Of a stretch of DNA of 64,000 bases, positions 27,664 to 36,585 are shown one piece after another. The first letter of the stretch is position 1. The number at the start of each line of letters is the position of its first letter. Under the pieces are notes generated by a model. It had not been told where the DNA came from. It saw only the letters and a program-made list of their open reading frames with translations, and searched no databases. The DNA is from Halomonas sp. McH1-25 (GTDB lineage: Bacteria; Pseudomonadota; Gammaproteobacteria; Pseudomonadales; Halomonadaceae), in contig NZ_JAKRFI010000006.1 of NCBI RefSeq assembly GCF_022348165.1, positions 124,001-188,000 of the forward strand, given 5' to 3'. The translations under genes and the position numbers were made by a program.

Positions 27664-28602
27664 TCAGGCATTGCGATCGTAGCGACCTGCCCGCTCGACG
27701 AAACGCTGGAGGTCATAGAGCGCCTGATCGGCATCGACCGACGCCTGGGGCCGTCCGGTATCGATACGTGCCATGGCGATGGCGGTATTGTCCAAGGCCG
27801 TCAACGCTTTCTCGTTACGGGCAGTTAGATCGCTCAGGTGACGTTCGGTTTCCTCGACCAGGGCCAGTCGCCGCTCGAGGGCGGAACGCTCCTCTTCCGA
27901 CAACGGCACGCCTTTCGCCAGCCTGTGCCGGGCATAGTCGCTATCGACACCGGCCATGCTGCTGGCCTGCGACGCCATGGCGGTCAGGTTGTCCACGGCG
28001 CCGAAGCATACCTCGCCGATCAACGCCCGCGAACGCTCATAGGCCAGTTCGCTGCTGTCGAAGCGTGCCTGCAACACCTCCTGAACCCGCAAGTAACGGC
28101 TATACAGCCGATCGGACTGAGCGGCAATATCCGGACGGTGCGCGTCCAGCAACTGCTGCTTGGCGCGGCACAGCGCGAGCACGACTTGATCGGCATCCGT
28201 CGGGGGGTGCGCAGGATCGAGCGTCACCAGGCCAGCTTCCCGGGCCTTGCGCTGCTCTTCCGCCTGGCGCCGTGCCGTCTCGGCGGCCATGCGCGATGCA
28301 CGTCTGCGCTGCTTATAGCCCTTCCACCAGCGCCGTACCCGACCTTCGATCGGGAGTTCGACGGCAACCGCCACCAGGCCCGCCAACCAGCCCCACAGCG
28401 ATGGGCCGAAGCCGCCCCATAGCGACGTCAGCCACAGCAACAAGGCAATGAACGGTACTGCCAGCCAATAGCGCACCACGACCTGCAGGCGGGAGGGGAA
28501 CTCCGTAGGCAGGGCATGGCGCGGACTGACCATGCCAATCAGGAACCAGGGCAGGCAGGAGAGAAACAACCCGTAGGCCAACCCTTGAAGAAATTCGAGC
28601 AT
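27664..28602 (-). CDS. XpaC-like membrane protein paired with TelA
   Basis: A 312-residue protein with two or three N-terminal hydrophobic segments (LAYGLFLSCLPWFLIG; YWLAVPFIALLLWLTSLWGG; LWGWLAGLVAVAVEL), a very basic stretch (KGYKQRRRASRMAAE), and a long helical C-terminal half ending ALYDLQRFVERAGRY. This layout and the position just upstream of telA resemble XpaC proteins (5-bromo-4-chloroindolyl phosphate hydrolysis family), though the identification rests more on context than on a motif. The frame opens upstream to a TTG at 28677; the first ATG at 28602 is taken as start although its ribosome site is weak. Confidence 0.6.
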   Translation of the reverse strand: MLEFLQGLAYGLFLSCLPWFLIGMVSPRHALPTEFPSRLQVVVRYWLAVPFIALLLWLTSLWGGFGPSLWGWLAGLVAVAVELPIEGRVRRWWKGYKQRRRASRMAAETARRQAEEQRKAREAGLVTLDPAHPPTDADQVVLALCRAKQQLLDAHRPDIAAQSDRLYSRYLRVQEVLQARFDSSELAYERSRALIGEVCFGAVDNLTAMASQASSMAGVDSDYARHRLAKGVPLSEEERSALERRLALVEETERHLSDLTARNEKALTALDNTAIAMARIDTGRPQASVDADQALYDLQRFVERAGRYDRNA

Positions 28603-28693
28603 ACGCGATGAGGCCTGCGTTCTAGGGAAAGCCTGATTGTAGAGGAAACCGTGAAGCCAGGATAAGGGGACAGACAACTACCGGTCCGTCCAC

Positions 28694-28722
28694 GAAAAAG
28701 GGAGGAGCTTTCGCCCCTCCCT
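28694..28722 (-). terminator. rho-independent terminator of the leftward PRC-barrel gene
   Basis: On the minus strand AGGGAGG and CCTCCCT form a stem around a ten-base loop and are followed by TTTTTC. It lies 27 bases after the stop of the PRC-barrel gene at 28749-29525 and separates it from the XpaC-like/telA pair. Confidence 0.8.
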
Positions 28723-28748
28723 GCTGTCAGGCTTGCGTGGTGAATCGA

Positions 28749-29525
28749 TCAGTTATCCCACGGCCCGTTGTATTGCTCGTAATCGAACACGTCCATATCG
28801 CCGATCTCGTTTTCTTCGTACGGCAGCGAATATGTGGTGTAGCCCGGCTCCCAGCCATAGCCGTAGCCATAGAAGGGATAGGCATAGGGGCCACCACCAT
28901 AGGCGCTATCGGACTCGATCACGACCGCCTGGACCTGACCGTCCTGGGAGAAGAGCACGTTATCCACGTAACCGTAGCCGACGCCTTGGCCCACACTGGC
29001 ATAGTCATCCAGCAAGTCGGAAAGTTTCCAGACGCGGTTGCCGGTAGCGACATCGTCATCGACCTGCTGGGTCTGGGAAAGATCCTGCTTGGTGATGAAC
29101 TCGGTGTCGAACAGGCCATAATCGTCGGCATTGTCTTCGGTGATGGGAATCTGCACCCCATCGTCGGTCAGTTGCACTTCGTCCCACGGGACAAGCACAT
29201 GAGTATCGCCGATATCCCAGAAGCCACCCACCTGAGCGATGATCGCGGCGATCTGATTCTGCTCGGTGACGAGCACATTCTCGACGCTGCCGATCTCCTC
29301 GCCCGTCTCACCGAACACTTCGGTATCCATCAGATTGTCTGCAGTGATACCACCTTGCTGGTAGAGCTCGTCGTAGTTCCACTCGCTGATGGCGCGAATC
29401 TGGTTATTCTGACCTTGGGCGTTGGCCTGGGACTGGTTGCCGTCGTTCTGCGCCTGAGCCTGGGATACGCCCATGGCAGCGGCGACGGCCAGTGCGATGA
29501 GAGAAACATTGCGTTGGAAATGCAT
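28749..29525 (-). CDS. exported double PRC-barrel protein (copy 1)
   Basis: A 258-residue acidic protein with a signal peptide (SLIALAVAAAMGVSQAQA, cleavage after AQA), a short Gln/Asn-rich linker, then two PRC-barrel-like domains (about 55-125: SEWNYDELYQQGG, GGFWDIGDTHVLVPW; about 165-215: VGYGYVDNVLFSQDGQVQAVV). The C-terminus is rich in Tyr, Gly and Trp (AYPFYGYGYGWEPG). It should be periplasmic or outer-membrane associated. PRC-barrels often bind proteins or RNA; no function is known for this exported type. It is a paralogue of the two proteins at 32867-34578. The start ATG has a perfect AAAGGAGG. Confidence 0.82.
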   Translation of the reverse strand: MHFQRNVSLIALAVAAAMGVSQAQAQNDGNQSQANAQGQNNQIRAISEWNYDELYQQGGITADNLMDTEVFGETGEEIGSVENVLVTEQNQIAAIIAQVGGFWDIGDTHVLVPWDEVQLTDDGVQIPITEDNADDYGLFDTEFITKQDLSQTQQVDDDVATGNRVWKLSDLLDDYASVGQGVGYGYVDNVLFSQDGQVQAVVIESDSAYGGGPYAYPFYGYGYGWEPGYTTYSLPYEENEIGDMDVFDYEQYNGPWDN

Positions 29526-29664
29526 ACAACCTCCTTTTCGCTGCATTCACTTTCGCGACCTTCACTTGGCAACCTAGAAAAGCCGTCCCGAGCTGTAAAG
29601 CGATCCGACCGGCTTTATCGTTAACTTTCAGTAACTTATTAAAAGACTAACGATCTTCAAGCCT

Positions 29665-32352
29665 TTAGTTGCCCTGAGGATGCCGGCGTGACCGCAGCCA
29701 CTTGGCAATCTCGTCGACAATCAGCAACGTGGCGGCAATCATCAGCAGGATGGCCCAGGTCTGCCAGGACACAGGGGAAACGCCAAGCACATCCTTGAGT
29801 CCGGGAATATACATTGCGGCGATATGAATGCCATGCGCAGCGACGATCGAGAGCAGCAACAGCGGGTTGTTACGCAACGGCACTTTGAATAGCGAACGGT
29901 TCTCGGAACGGCAGCTCAACAGGTGCATGTTTTCGAACAGCACCATCAAGAGCAGGGTAAGGTTGCGGGCCTGGCCTTCTTCCATGCCCATTACCGAATA
30001 CAGATAGTAGTAGACCCCGAACGCCACCACGCCGATGTAGAGACCGGACACCAGCACGTTCTCGACCATGCGCCGGTCGAAGATCGGCTCGTCGGGGGAA
30101 CGCGGTGGCCGATCCAGCACGCCGGGCTCGGTCTTTTCGAAACCCAGGGCCACGTCCTGAATCCCGTTGGTGACCATGTTCAGCCACAGCAGCTGTACGG
30201 CAGTCAGCGGAATCGGTAGCCCGAAGCCCAACGCCAGGAAGAACAGCAGCACCTCGGCGGCGCCGGTCGACAGCAATAGCCAGACCACCTTGCGCACGTT
30301 GTCATAGGCCGTGCGCCCCCATTCGATGCCGGGCACGACCGAAGCAAAGTTGTCATCGGTGAGGATCAGGTCACCAGCGCTACGCGCCACGTCGGTGCCG
30401 CTCGCGCCCATGGCGATACCGATATTGGCCCGGTCCAGGGCTGGCGCGTCGTTGACACCGTCACCGGTGACCGCCACGTAATGACCGTCACGTTGCAGCG
30501 ACTCGACGATTTCGGTCTTCTGCAACGGCTCGACACGCGCAAAGATACGCGCCCGGCCGATGCGTTCGTCGGCGTCGCCTTGCGCATCGGACAACGCCTT
30601 GCCCGTAATCACCTGATCGCGCTCGTCGGCCAGCTTGAGCCCGCTGCCGATGGCATACGCCGTGTCAGGATGATCGCCGGTAATCATGCGTACCCCGACG
30701 CCCGCGCCGTAACAGCGCTCGATGGCCTCGGGCACTTCATCGCGGATCGGATCGATCAATGCCGCCAGACCGAGGAATCTCAGGTTACGCAGGCTCTCCT
30801 CGTTGGCGTCATCCACCTCGCCCCCGGCTACGGCAAGAATTCGAAAGCCTTCGTTGGCCCAGTCCTTCTGCTGTCGCTCGATGGCCTGGCGCGTATCGTC
30901 ATCCAGTGAACACATGTCGACGATCGTTTCCGGCGCGCCCTTGGCATGCGCGACCAAGCGATCCTGCGATGTATTGAACGTGGCGCTGAAGAACTTGGAC
31001 GCCTCGAAGGGAATACGCTCTTTCTCGGGATACTCTTCCGCCAGGCTAGGCTGCTCGATTCCCAGCTTTGCCGCCAGCACCAGGAAGGCAAGGTCCGTCG
31101 TATCGCCTTCGGCCTCTTGGATGCCGCCCTGTTCGATGGTCAACTCGCCCTCGCTGGCCAGGGCGCCGCCCGTGGCGAATGTGCGCAGGGTTTCGCAGGT
31201 CTCGTCATCCGGCGTTTCGCCATCGGCAGTCACCTCGCCCTCGAGGGAGCGCGCCTCGCCGCCGATCTCGGCCTGACGCTGCGGGCCCAGCCAGACCCGC
31301 TGGACGGTCAGCTTGTTGGCCGTCAACGTCCCGGTCTTGTCGCTGGCAATCAGCGTGCACGAGCCGAGCCCCTCGACGGCGGCCAGACGCCGCACGATCA
31401 CATTACGCTCGGCCATGCGCGAGGACGCCACGGACAGGGCGACGGTGATGGCCACCGGCAGACCGGCCGGTATCGCCGCCACCGACAGCGCCACGGCCAG
31501 GGTGAAGATGTCGACGAAGGACTTGCCATTGAGAAACTGGATCAGCGCGACCCCAGCCACGGCGGCCAGCGTGAACAGTGCAATCAAGTGTGTCAGGCGC
31601 TTGAGCTTCTGCACCAGGGGTGGCGTGCCGCTTGCATTTTTCGCCAGCGACGCGGCGATCTGACCGATTTCGGTGTTCTGACCGGTACGGATCACGACCC
31701 CCATGGCCCGCCCGGCCATCACCGCGCTGCCCGAATGCAACAGCGTCCGGCGCTCGGCGAGCGGCGTGTCCTTTTCCAGCTCCGCGTCGGCATCCTTGTC
31801 GACGGGCGTGGATTCGCCGGTGATCAACGATTCGTCGGCCTGCAGGTTGGTACTCTCGATCAGGCGCAGGTCGGCGGGTACCGTATCGCCGGTCTCGAGC
31901 AGCACGATATCGCCCGGGACCAGTTCGGTGGCATCGACCTTGTCTTTCTGGCCGTCGCGCAACACACGCGGGCATATGCGCACCACGGATTGCAACGCCT
32001 GGGCACTGGATTCCGACTGGTACTCCTGGAAACAGCCCACGGTCGCGTTGAGCAACAGTACCGCGGTGATGAATGCCGCACTGGCGAAACTGCCAATGGC
32101 CAACGACACGCCTGCCGCAATCAGCAGGATGTAGATCAGCGGGTCGGTGAACTGACGCAGGAAGATACGTATCAGCCCGGCCCGCTTGTCTTCGGGAAGT
32201 TCGTTGGGCCCGTGGCGTTCACGACGACGCTGCGCCTCCTCGTGACTCAGCCCACGCTCCGCACTGCTTTCCAGGCGATCGATGACCGCCTCCGCCGATT
32301 CGGCGTGATACGCTTCGCCGGATTGCTCCTGGGTTTGTCCTTCCTCCGCCAC
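29665..32352 (-). CDS. P-type cation-transporting ATPase (P2 type, Ca2+-like)
   Basis: Inner-membrane ion pump of 895 residues with the full P-type layout: N-terminal cation-ATPase domain (SAEAVIDRLESSAERGLSHE), actuator with TGES (179-182), the phosphorylated Asp338 in SDKTGTLT, the hinge GDGVNDAPAL, and about ten membrane helices. AAIPAGLPVAITV in the fourth ion-binding helix is closest to P2 Ca2+ or Na+/K+-type pumps; heavy-metal CPx motifs are absent. The ion is inferred, not shown; Ca2+, Na+ or K+ export are options in a halophile. The start is GTG at 32352 with AGGGAGG upstream. Exported PRC-barrel genes flank it on both sides. Confidence 0.88.
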   Translation of the reverse strand: MAEEGQTQEQSGEAYHAESAEAVIDRLESSAERGLSHEEAQRRRERHGPNELPEDKRAGLIRIFLRQFTDPLIYILLIAAGVSLAIGSFASAAFITAVLLLNATVGCFQEYQSESSAQALQSVVRICPRVLRDGQKDKVDATELVPGDIVLLETGDTVPADLRLIESTNLQADESLITGESTPVDKDADAELEKDTPLAERRTLLHSGSAVMAGRAMGVVIRTGQNTEIGQIAASLAKNASGTPPLVQKLKRLTHLIALFTLAAVAGVALIQFLNGKSFVDIFTLAVALSVAAIPAGLPVAITVALSVASSRMAERNVIVRRLAAVEGLGSCTLIASDKTGTLTANKLTVQRVWLGPQRQAEIGGEARSLEGEVTADGETPDDETCETLRTFATGGALASEGELTIEQGGIQEAEGDTTDLAFLVLAAKLGIEQPSLAEEYPEKERIPFEASKFFSATFNTSQDRLVAHAKGAPETIVDMCSLDDDTRQAIERQQKDWANEGFRILAVAGGEVDDANEESLRNLRFLGLAALIDPIRDEVPEAIERCYGAGVGVRMITGDHPDTAYAIGSGLKLADERDQVITGKALSDAQGDADERIGRARIFARVEPLQKTEIVESLQRDGHYVAVTGDGVNDAPALDRANIGIAMGASGTDVARSAGDLILTDDNFASVVPGIEWGRTAYDNVRKVVWLLLSTGAAEVLLFFLALGFGLPIPLTAVQLLWLNMVTNGIQDVALGFEKTEPGVLDRPPRSPDEPIFDRRMVENVLVSGLYIGVVAFGVYYYLYSVMGMEEGQARNLTLLLMVLFENMHLLSCRSENRSLFKVPLRNNPLLLLSIVAAHGIHIAAMYIPGLKDVLGVSPVSWQTWAILLMIAATLLIVDEIAKWLRSRRHPQGN

Positions 32353-32386
32353 ACCGCCTCCCTGCCGACTAGGCCAGACCCATCAT

Positions 32387-32414
32387 GAAACGCCCCGCCA
32401 TCCTTGACGGGGCG
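32387..32414 (-). terminator. terminator of the PLDc_N gene
   Basis: CGCCCCG (32391-32397) and CGGGGCG (32408-32414) form a stem with a ten-base loop, followed on the minus strand by TTTC. It separates the small membrane-protein gene from the ATPase gene downstream. Confidence 0.6.
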
Positions 32415-32458
32415 CTAACGATTGCAAAGTGCCAGATCACGTTACGGCAAGTGCAGCG

Positions 32459-32638
32459 CTATCCCTTGGGCCCGAAGATCAGCCAGGCAATGAAGCCGAT
32501 TAGCGGAAAGATCAGCAGCGCCAGAATCCACAGCACCTTAGCCAGCCCACTGGCCGAACTCTTCGCCACCTTGACGATGGCCCAAATAATGATGATCAGC
32601 CAGATCAAACCCAGAATGCCACCAACTTCGATATCCAT
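32459..32638 (-). CDS. small membrane protein, PLDc_N domain
   Basis: A 59-residue protein: MDIEVGGILGLIWLIIIIW as first helix, a short basic/serine loop (KVAKSSASG), then KVLWILALLIFPLIGFIAWL and the end IFGPKG. This two-helix pattern, with the FPxxG motif in helix two, is the phospholipase-D-nuclease N-terminal (PLDc_N) domain, which often occurs alone as a tiny inner-membrane protein of unknown role. AAAGGAG lies 10 bases before the ATG and a terminator follows. It precedes the P-type ATPase gene on the same strand. Confidence 0.85.
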   Translation of the reverse strand: MDIEVGGILGLIWLIIIIWAIVKVAKSSASGLAKVLWILALLIFPLIGFIAWLIFGPKG

Positions 32639-32866
32639 CCGTCAGACTCCTTTGCTTGGCAGTTACCGCCTTTGTATGTGCCCTTCATGCTTAGCATAAA
32701 CCGACGAAAATCAACAATGTTCGACGTAAATCCCAAATAGCTTACTCGTTCTTACCAAATGAAATGCAATGTCTCTCAGATCAACAAGGAGACACAATTC
32801 ATGTTCTGTGGAGGCGCTATTTCTGGCTAGGGTGTAACTACATGCAGTGAAAAGGAGGTAGCTGAC

Positions 32867-33676
32867 ATGACTTATAGTAACCCTACCGTCGGATTTCGTA
32901 ACATCTCCACCGCGTTGACGCTGGCTATCGCATCCGCACTGACCGCATCCCAAGTTCAGGCGCAGTCCACTAACGGCAACGTACAGGACCAGAGTGCTCA
33001 GGCGCAGCAGCCACAAGAGCAAATACAGCCGATCAGCGAATGGAATTACGACGAGGTTTACCAGAAAGGCAGGTTTCTGGCCTCGGGTCTGATGGGCACC
33101 GATGCGATCGGCCAAAATGGCGATGACATTGGCGATATCACCAATGCCGTGCTCAACGAGCAGGACAAGATCATCGCGATCATCGCCGAGGTCGGAGGTT
33201 TCTGGGATATCGGCGATACCCACGTCATCGTGCCTTGGGAACAGGTACAACTTTCCGAGCAGGGCGTACAAATCCCTGTCAACGAAGACAATATCGAGCA
33301 GTACCAGCTTTACGGAGAAGACTCGGTCGTCAAAAAGCAGGCGTTCCAACAGAAAGCTGCAATCGCAGAAGGCGCTGAAACTGGCCAACGCACCTGGAAG
33401 CTCAGTGAACTGATCAACGATTATTCCAATCTGCAAAGCGGCGCCGGGTACGGTTACGTGGACAATGCCGTGTTCTCGAAGGATGGCAAGCTACTGGCTG
33501 TTTTGGTGATGTCTTCTGGTAATTACGGGCCGGGCACCATGGCCTACCCGTTCTACGGTTATAGCTATGGCTGGCAGCCGGGCTTCAGTTCCTATCAGCT
33601 CCCCTATTCGGAGCAGGACGTCAGCGAGATGACTGCCTTCGATTTCGAGCAGTTCAATGGACTCTGGGAATCTTAA
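32867..33676 (+). CDS. exported double PRC-barrel protein (copy 2)
   Basis: A 269-residue paralogue of the protein at 28749-29525. A signal peptide (ALTLAIASALTASQVQA, cleavage after VQA) is followed by a Gln-rich linker, a first PRC-barrel-like domain (GRFLASGLMGTDAIG to GGFWDIGDTHVIVPWEQ) and a second (GYGYVDNAVFSKDGKLLAV). It ends in a Tyr/Gly/Trp-rich tail (MAYPFYGYSYGWQPG; FEQFNGLWES). The start ATG has AAAAGGAGG. A third copy follows 44 bases downstream with a nearly identical leader (AAGGAGG..AGCTGACATGAC), pointing to a local duplication and one operon. Confidence 0.83.
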   Translation: MTYSNPTVGFRNISTALTLAIASALTASQVQAQSTNGNVQDQSAQAQQPQEQIQPISEWNYDEVYQKGRFLASGLMGTDAIGQNGDDIGDITNAVLNEQDKIIAIIAEVGGFWDIGDTHVIVPWEQVQLSEQGVQIPVNEDNIEQYQLYGEDSVVKKQAFQQKAAIAEGAETGQRTWKLSELINDYSNLQSGAGYGYVDNAVFSKDGKLLAVLVMSSGNYGPGTMAYPFYGYSYGWQPGFSSYQLPYSEQDVSEMTAFDFEQFNGLWES

Positions 33677-33720
33677 TGGTCATCCCGCGTCATTGAGCAG
33701 TGAACAAGGAGGAAGCTGAC

Positions 33721-34578
33721 ATGACCTATCGTGTTTCCACCCTCGCGTTGATGATCGCCTCGGCGCTGGGGACTACTCAAGTGCAGGCTCAGGAAAATAC
33801 CGACCAGAGCCAGCAATGGCAACAACAGACCAACCAACAGAACCAGCAGCGCGCCAACCAGGGCAATACTCAACAGAACCGACAATTGGCCGAGCAACGT
33901 TTCCAAATGCAGCCGCTGGACCAGTGGGATCGGAACGCGGTCTACCAGCAAGGGCAATTTCTCGGCGAGAATCTGCTCGAGCAGGATGTTCTCGGTCAGA
34001 ACGGTGAGGATATCGGCGACATCAGTAATGCCGTGCTCAACGAGCAGAACAAGATCATCGCATTGATCGCCGAGGTCGGCGGTTTCTGGGACATCGGCGA
34101 TACCCACGTGATCGTGCCTTGGGAACAGGCCCATTTCACCCGCGACGGCGTACGCTTGCCGATCAACCAGGACAACCTCGATCAGTATCAGCTCTATGGG
34201 GAAAACTCGGTGGTGGCCAAGCAGGCCTTTCAACGCAAGGCGGCCATCGAGGACGATGCTGAAACCGGCCAGCGCACCTGGAAGCTGAGCGAACTCTTCA
34301 ATGACTACGCCAACCTGAGCAACGGTACCGGTTACGGCTACGTCAACGATGCCGTGTTCGCCAAGGACGGTCAGTTGCTGGCAGTCATCGTGGTGCCTTC
34401 CGGCATAGTGGGGCGCGCTGGGCCCATGGCCTATCCCTTCTATGGCTATGAATCCGGCTGGGATCCTGGCGACAACTCGCTGGAAGTGCCCTACTCGCAG
34501 CAGGAAAGAAACCAGCTGCCACCGTTCGATTTCCAACGCTTCCAGGGGTTCTGGGATACCCGCAACGCCCGCTACTGA
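33721..34578 (+). CDS. exported double PRC-barrel protein (copy 3)
   Basis: A 285-residue third copy, from the ATG at 33721 (AAGGAGG upstream). A signal peptide (LALMIASALGTTQVQA) precedes a strongly Gln/Asn-rich linker (residues 20-60), then two PRC-barrel-like domains with GGFWDIGDTHVIVPWEQ and GYGYVNDAVFAKDGQLLAV, and a Tyr/Gly/Trp tail (AYPFYGYESGWDPG). It is closer to copy 2 than to copy 1, for example KQAFQ.KAAI and AETGQRTWKLSEL are shared. A terminator follows. Confidence 0.83.
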   Translation: MTYRVSTLALMIASALGTTQVQAQENTDQSQQWQQQTNQQNQQRANQGNTQQNRQLAEQRFQMQPLDQWDRNAVYQQGQFLGENLLEQDVLGQNGEDIGDISNAVLNEQNKIIALIAEVGGFWDIGDTHVIVPWEQAHFTRDGVRLPINQDNLDQYQLYGENSVVAKQAFQRKAAIEDDAETGQRTWKLSELFNDYANLSNGTGYGYVNDAVFAKDGQLLAVIVVPSGIVGRAGPMAYPFYGYESGWDPGDNSLEVPYSQQERNQLPPFDFQRFQGFWDTRNARY

Positions 34579-34606
34579 GCCGGCTCGTAGTCATACCCGA
34601 CACATT

Positions 34607-34636
34607 GCCCCGACGACGCGCCTTGTCGGGGCTTTC
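34607..34636 (+). terminator. rho-independent terminator of the rightward PRC-barrel pair
   Basis: GCCCCGAC (34607-34614) pairs with GTCGGGGC (34625-34632), ten-base loop, followed by TTTC. It lies 28 bases after the stop of copy 3. Confidence 0.8.
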
Positions 34637-34753
34637 ATCGTCTCGCCCGCCTACTTGCCGTTAGCGAACCCTTACAATATCGCCGTTGCCGTTGGTAGGC
34701 AGGCTTATCTACGCTCAACAGCGACACACCCAAACAGCGAGCAGGAGACCAGC

Positions 34754-35968
34754 ATGAAAGCGATCGTCTACCATGGAATTGGTGACATTCGGCTCGACGA
34801 CGTACCCGAGCCGAAGATAGAGGAACCTACCGACGCCATCGTGCGCCTGACGGCATCCGCCATCTGCGGCACCGACCTGCACTTCATTCGCGGCACTTTC
34901 TCGGACATGCAGGAAGGCACCATCCTCGGCCACGAAGGGGTAGGCATCGTCGAGGCCCTCGGCGACGATGTCCGCAACCTGAACGTCGGCGACAGAGTGG
35001 TGATTCCGTCCACCATTGCCTGCGGCACCTGCAGCTACTGCCGGGCCGGTTACTTTTCCCAGTGCGATGTCGCCAACCCCAATGGCAAGCAGGCCGGTAC
35101 GGCCTTCTACGGCGGCCCCAAGCCCACCGGCCCGTTCCATGGGCTACAGGCGGAAAAGGCCCGCATTCCGTTCGCCAATACGGGGCTGGTCAAGTTGCCC
35201 GACGAAATCAGCGACGATCAGGCCATCGCCATGTCGGACATCTTTCCCACCGCCTACTTCGGTGCCGTGGAAGCCGAGATTTCCGACGGCGATACCGTGG
35301 CCGTGTACGGCTGTGGTCCGGTCGGCCTGTTTGCCGTGGCGAGCGCCAAGCTGCTGGGGGCCGGACGCGTGTTCGCCATTGACGGCAAGGAAGACCGTCT
35401 TGCCAAGGCCCGCGAACTGGGTGCCGAAACCATCAATTTCGAGCGTGAGAACCCGGTCGAAACCCTGCAACGACTGACCGGCGGTATCGGTGCCGACCGC
35501 GCCATCGATGCAGTGGGCGTCGATGCCCAGCATGCGCATCATGGCCCCGCGGCCCAGGAAGAGCAGATCCAGTCTCAGGAGCAGGAGTCGCAGGAGAACG
35601 CCCCACAGGCCAATCCCTCCGGCGACCTATGGCAGCCCGGCGACGGGCCGAGTCAGGCGCTGCAATGGGCCGTCGAAGGCCTCGCCAAGGCCGGGACCCT
35701 GTCGATCATCGGGGTATATCCTCCCGACTTCCGTAACTTTCCGATCGGCATGGCGATGAACCGCAACCTGACGATGCGCATGGGCAACTGCCCACATCGC
35801 AAGTACATCCCCAAACTGATCGAACTGACCCTCGCGGGCAAGATCGATCCTGCCAAACTGCTGACGCAGAGCCAGAAGATGCCCGACGCACTGAGCGCCT
35901 TCGAGGCGTTCGATCGCCGCGAAAACGGTTGGATCAAGGTGGAGCTGCTACCCCAGACGGGAACCTGA
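34754..35968 (+). CDS. zinc-dependent alcohol/formaldehyde dehydrogenase
   Basis: Medium-chain NAD(P)-dependent dehydrogenase of 404 residues. Catalytic zinc ligands are Cys38 (SAICGTDLH), His60 and Glu61 (LGHEGVG); structural zinc cysteines are C90, C93, C96 and C104. The Rossmann motif is VYGCGPVGLFAV. Overall it is closest to the glutathione-independent formaldehyde dehydrogenase (FdhA-like) branch. Oddly, residues 258-290 are a His/Gln/Glu-rich low-complexity segment inside the NAD domain (AQEEQIQSQEQESQE). The ATG has AGGAG upstream. It is monocistronic by position. Confidence 0.85.
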   Translation: MKAIVYHGIGDIRLDDVPEPKIEEPTDAIVRLTASAICGTDLHFIRGTFSDMQEGTILGHEGVGIVEALGDDVRNLNVGDRVVIPSTIACGTCSYCRAGYFSQCDVANPNGKQAGTAFYGGPKPTGPFHGLQAEKARIPFANTGLVKLPDEISDDQAIAMSDIFPTAYFGAVEAEISDGDTVAVYGCGPVGLFAVASAKLLGAGRVFAIDGKEDRLAKARELGAETINFERENPVETLQRLTGGIGADRAIDAVGVDAQHAHHGPAAQEEQIQSQEQESQENAPQANPSGDLWQPGDGPSQALQWAVEGLAKAGTLSIIGVYPPDFRNFPIGMAMNRNLTMRMGNCPHRKYIPKLIELTLAGKIDPAKLLTQSQKMPDALSAFEAFDRRENGWIKVELLPQTGT

Positions 35969-35994
35969 CAGCCATGTCGGTCAGGCCTGATGGG

Positions 35995-36522
35995 TTACAG
36001 TGACTGTGCCGGACTCAGCGTCATCTGCGCGCCACGGATCTGGATGTCGAAGCGGTGCAGAAAGCTCATCCCCAGCAACACGATATCGCCCTGCATGCCC
36101 GGATTGATCGAGCCGGGCACGTCATGGGCGTTCACGCCGCCCAGCCCGACCCGGTCGAGCCGGGTCAGGTAGCCTTGGGCTCGGCCGTTGGCGGTGAAAA
36201 AGTCGGCGCTGGCACCCGGTTCGAGTCCCAGACGTTCGGCCAGATCCCCCGGGACCGCGACCAGGCTCGCCCCGGTATCCAGCAGGAAACTGACCGGTTC
36301 GCCGTTGATATGGCCGGGCGCCACGAAGTGACCCGCCGCATTGCGTTGCAGGGTAATCGGCAGGTCGGCTTCGTCACTGGTGGTGGCCAGATTGGCATTG
36401 GGATACTGGCGGGCCTCGATCAGGCGCTCGAACCACCACACGCCCAAGGCCATGAGCAGTAACCAGAACACCAGCATCATGCCCAGCCCGATGCGCCGGA
36501 GTGCTTTGTCTTCCGCATTCAT
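35995..36522 (-). CDS. membrane-anchored retropepsin-like aspartyl protease
   Basis: A 175-residue protein with one N-terminal transmembrane helix (MMLVFWLLLMALGVWWF) and a single retroviral-type aspartyl protease domain facing the periplasm. The active-site motif is FLLDTGASLVAVP, and HDVPGSINPGMQGDIVLLGMSFL is the typical flap-and-end region of the TIGR02281-like clan AA proteins. It should dimerise to form one active site. The substrate is unknown. Start ATG 36522. It converges with the dehydrogenase gene (26-base gap). Confidence 0.85.
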   Translation of the reverse strand: MNAEDKALRRIGLGMMLVFWLLLMALGVWWFERLIEARQYPNANLATTSDEADLPITLQRNAAGHFVAPGHINGEPVSFLLDTGASLVAVPGDLAERLGLEPGASADFFTANGRAQGYLTRLDRVGLGGVNAHDVPGSINPGMQGDIVLLGMSFLHRFDIQIRGAQMTLSPAQSL

Positions 36523-36585
36523 CTCTGCGTAATCGGCTAAATTGCCGGTCCTTTTCTAATGATGTTCAGCGCACCTTATCGATGG

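Noticed and set aside
28603-28677. N-terminal extension of the XpaC-like protein from a TTG
   Set aside because: The extension is a weak start without ribosome site and runs toward the terminator of the upstream gene; the ATG at 28602 begins the conserved hydrophobic head.
30946-32388. 480-codon plus-strand frame opposite the P-type ATPase
   Set aside because: The minus strand encodes an intact P-type ATPase with all motifs; the plus frame has no recognisable protein features.
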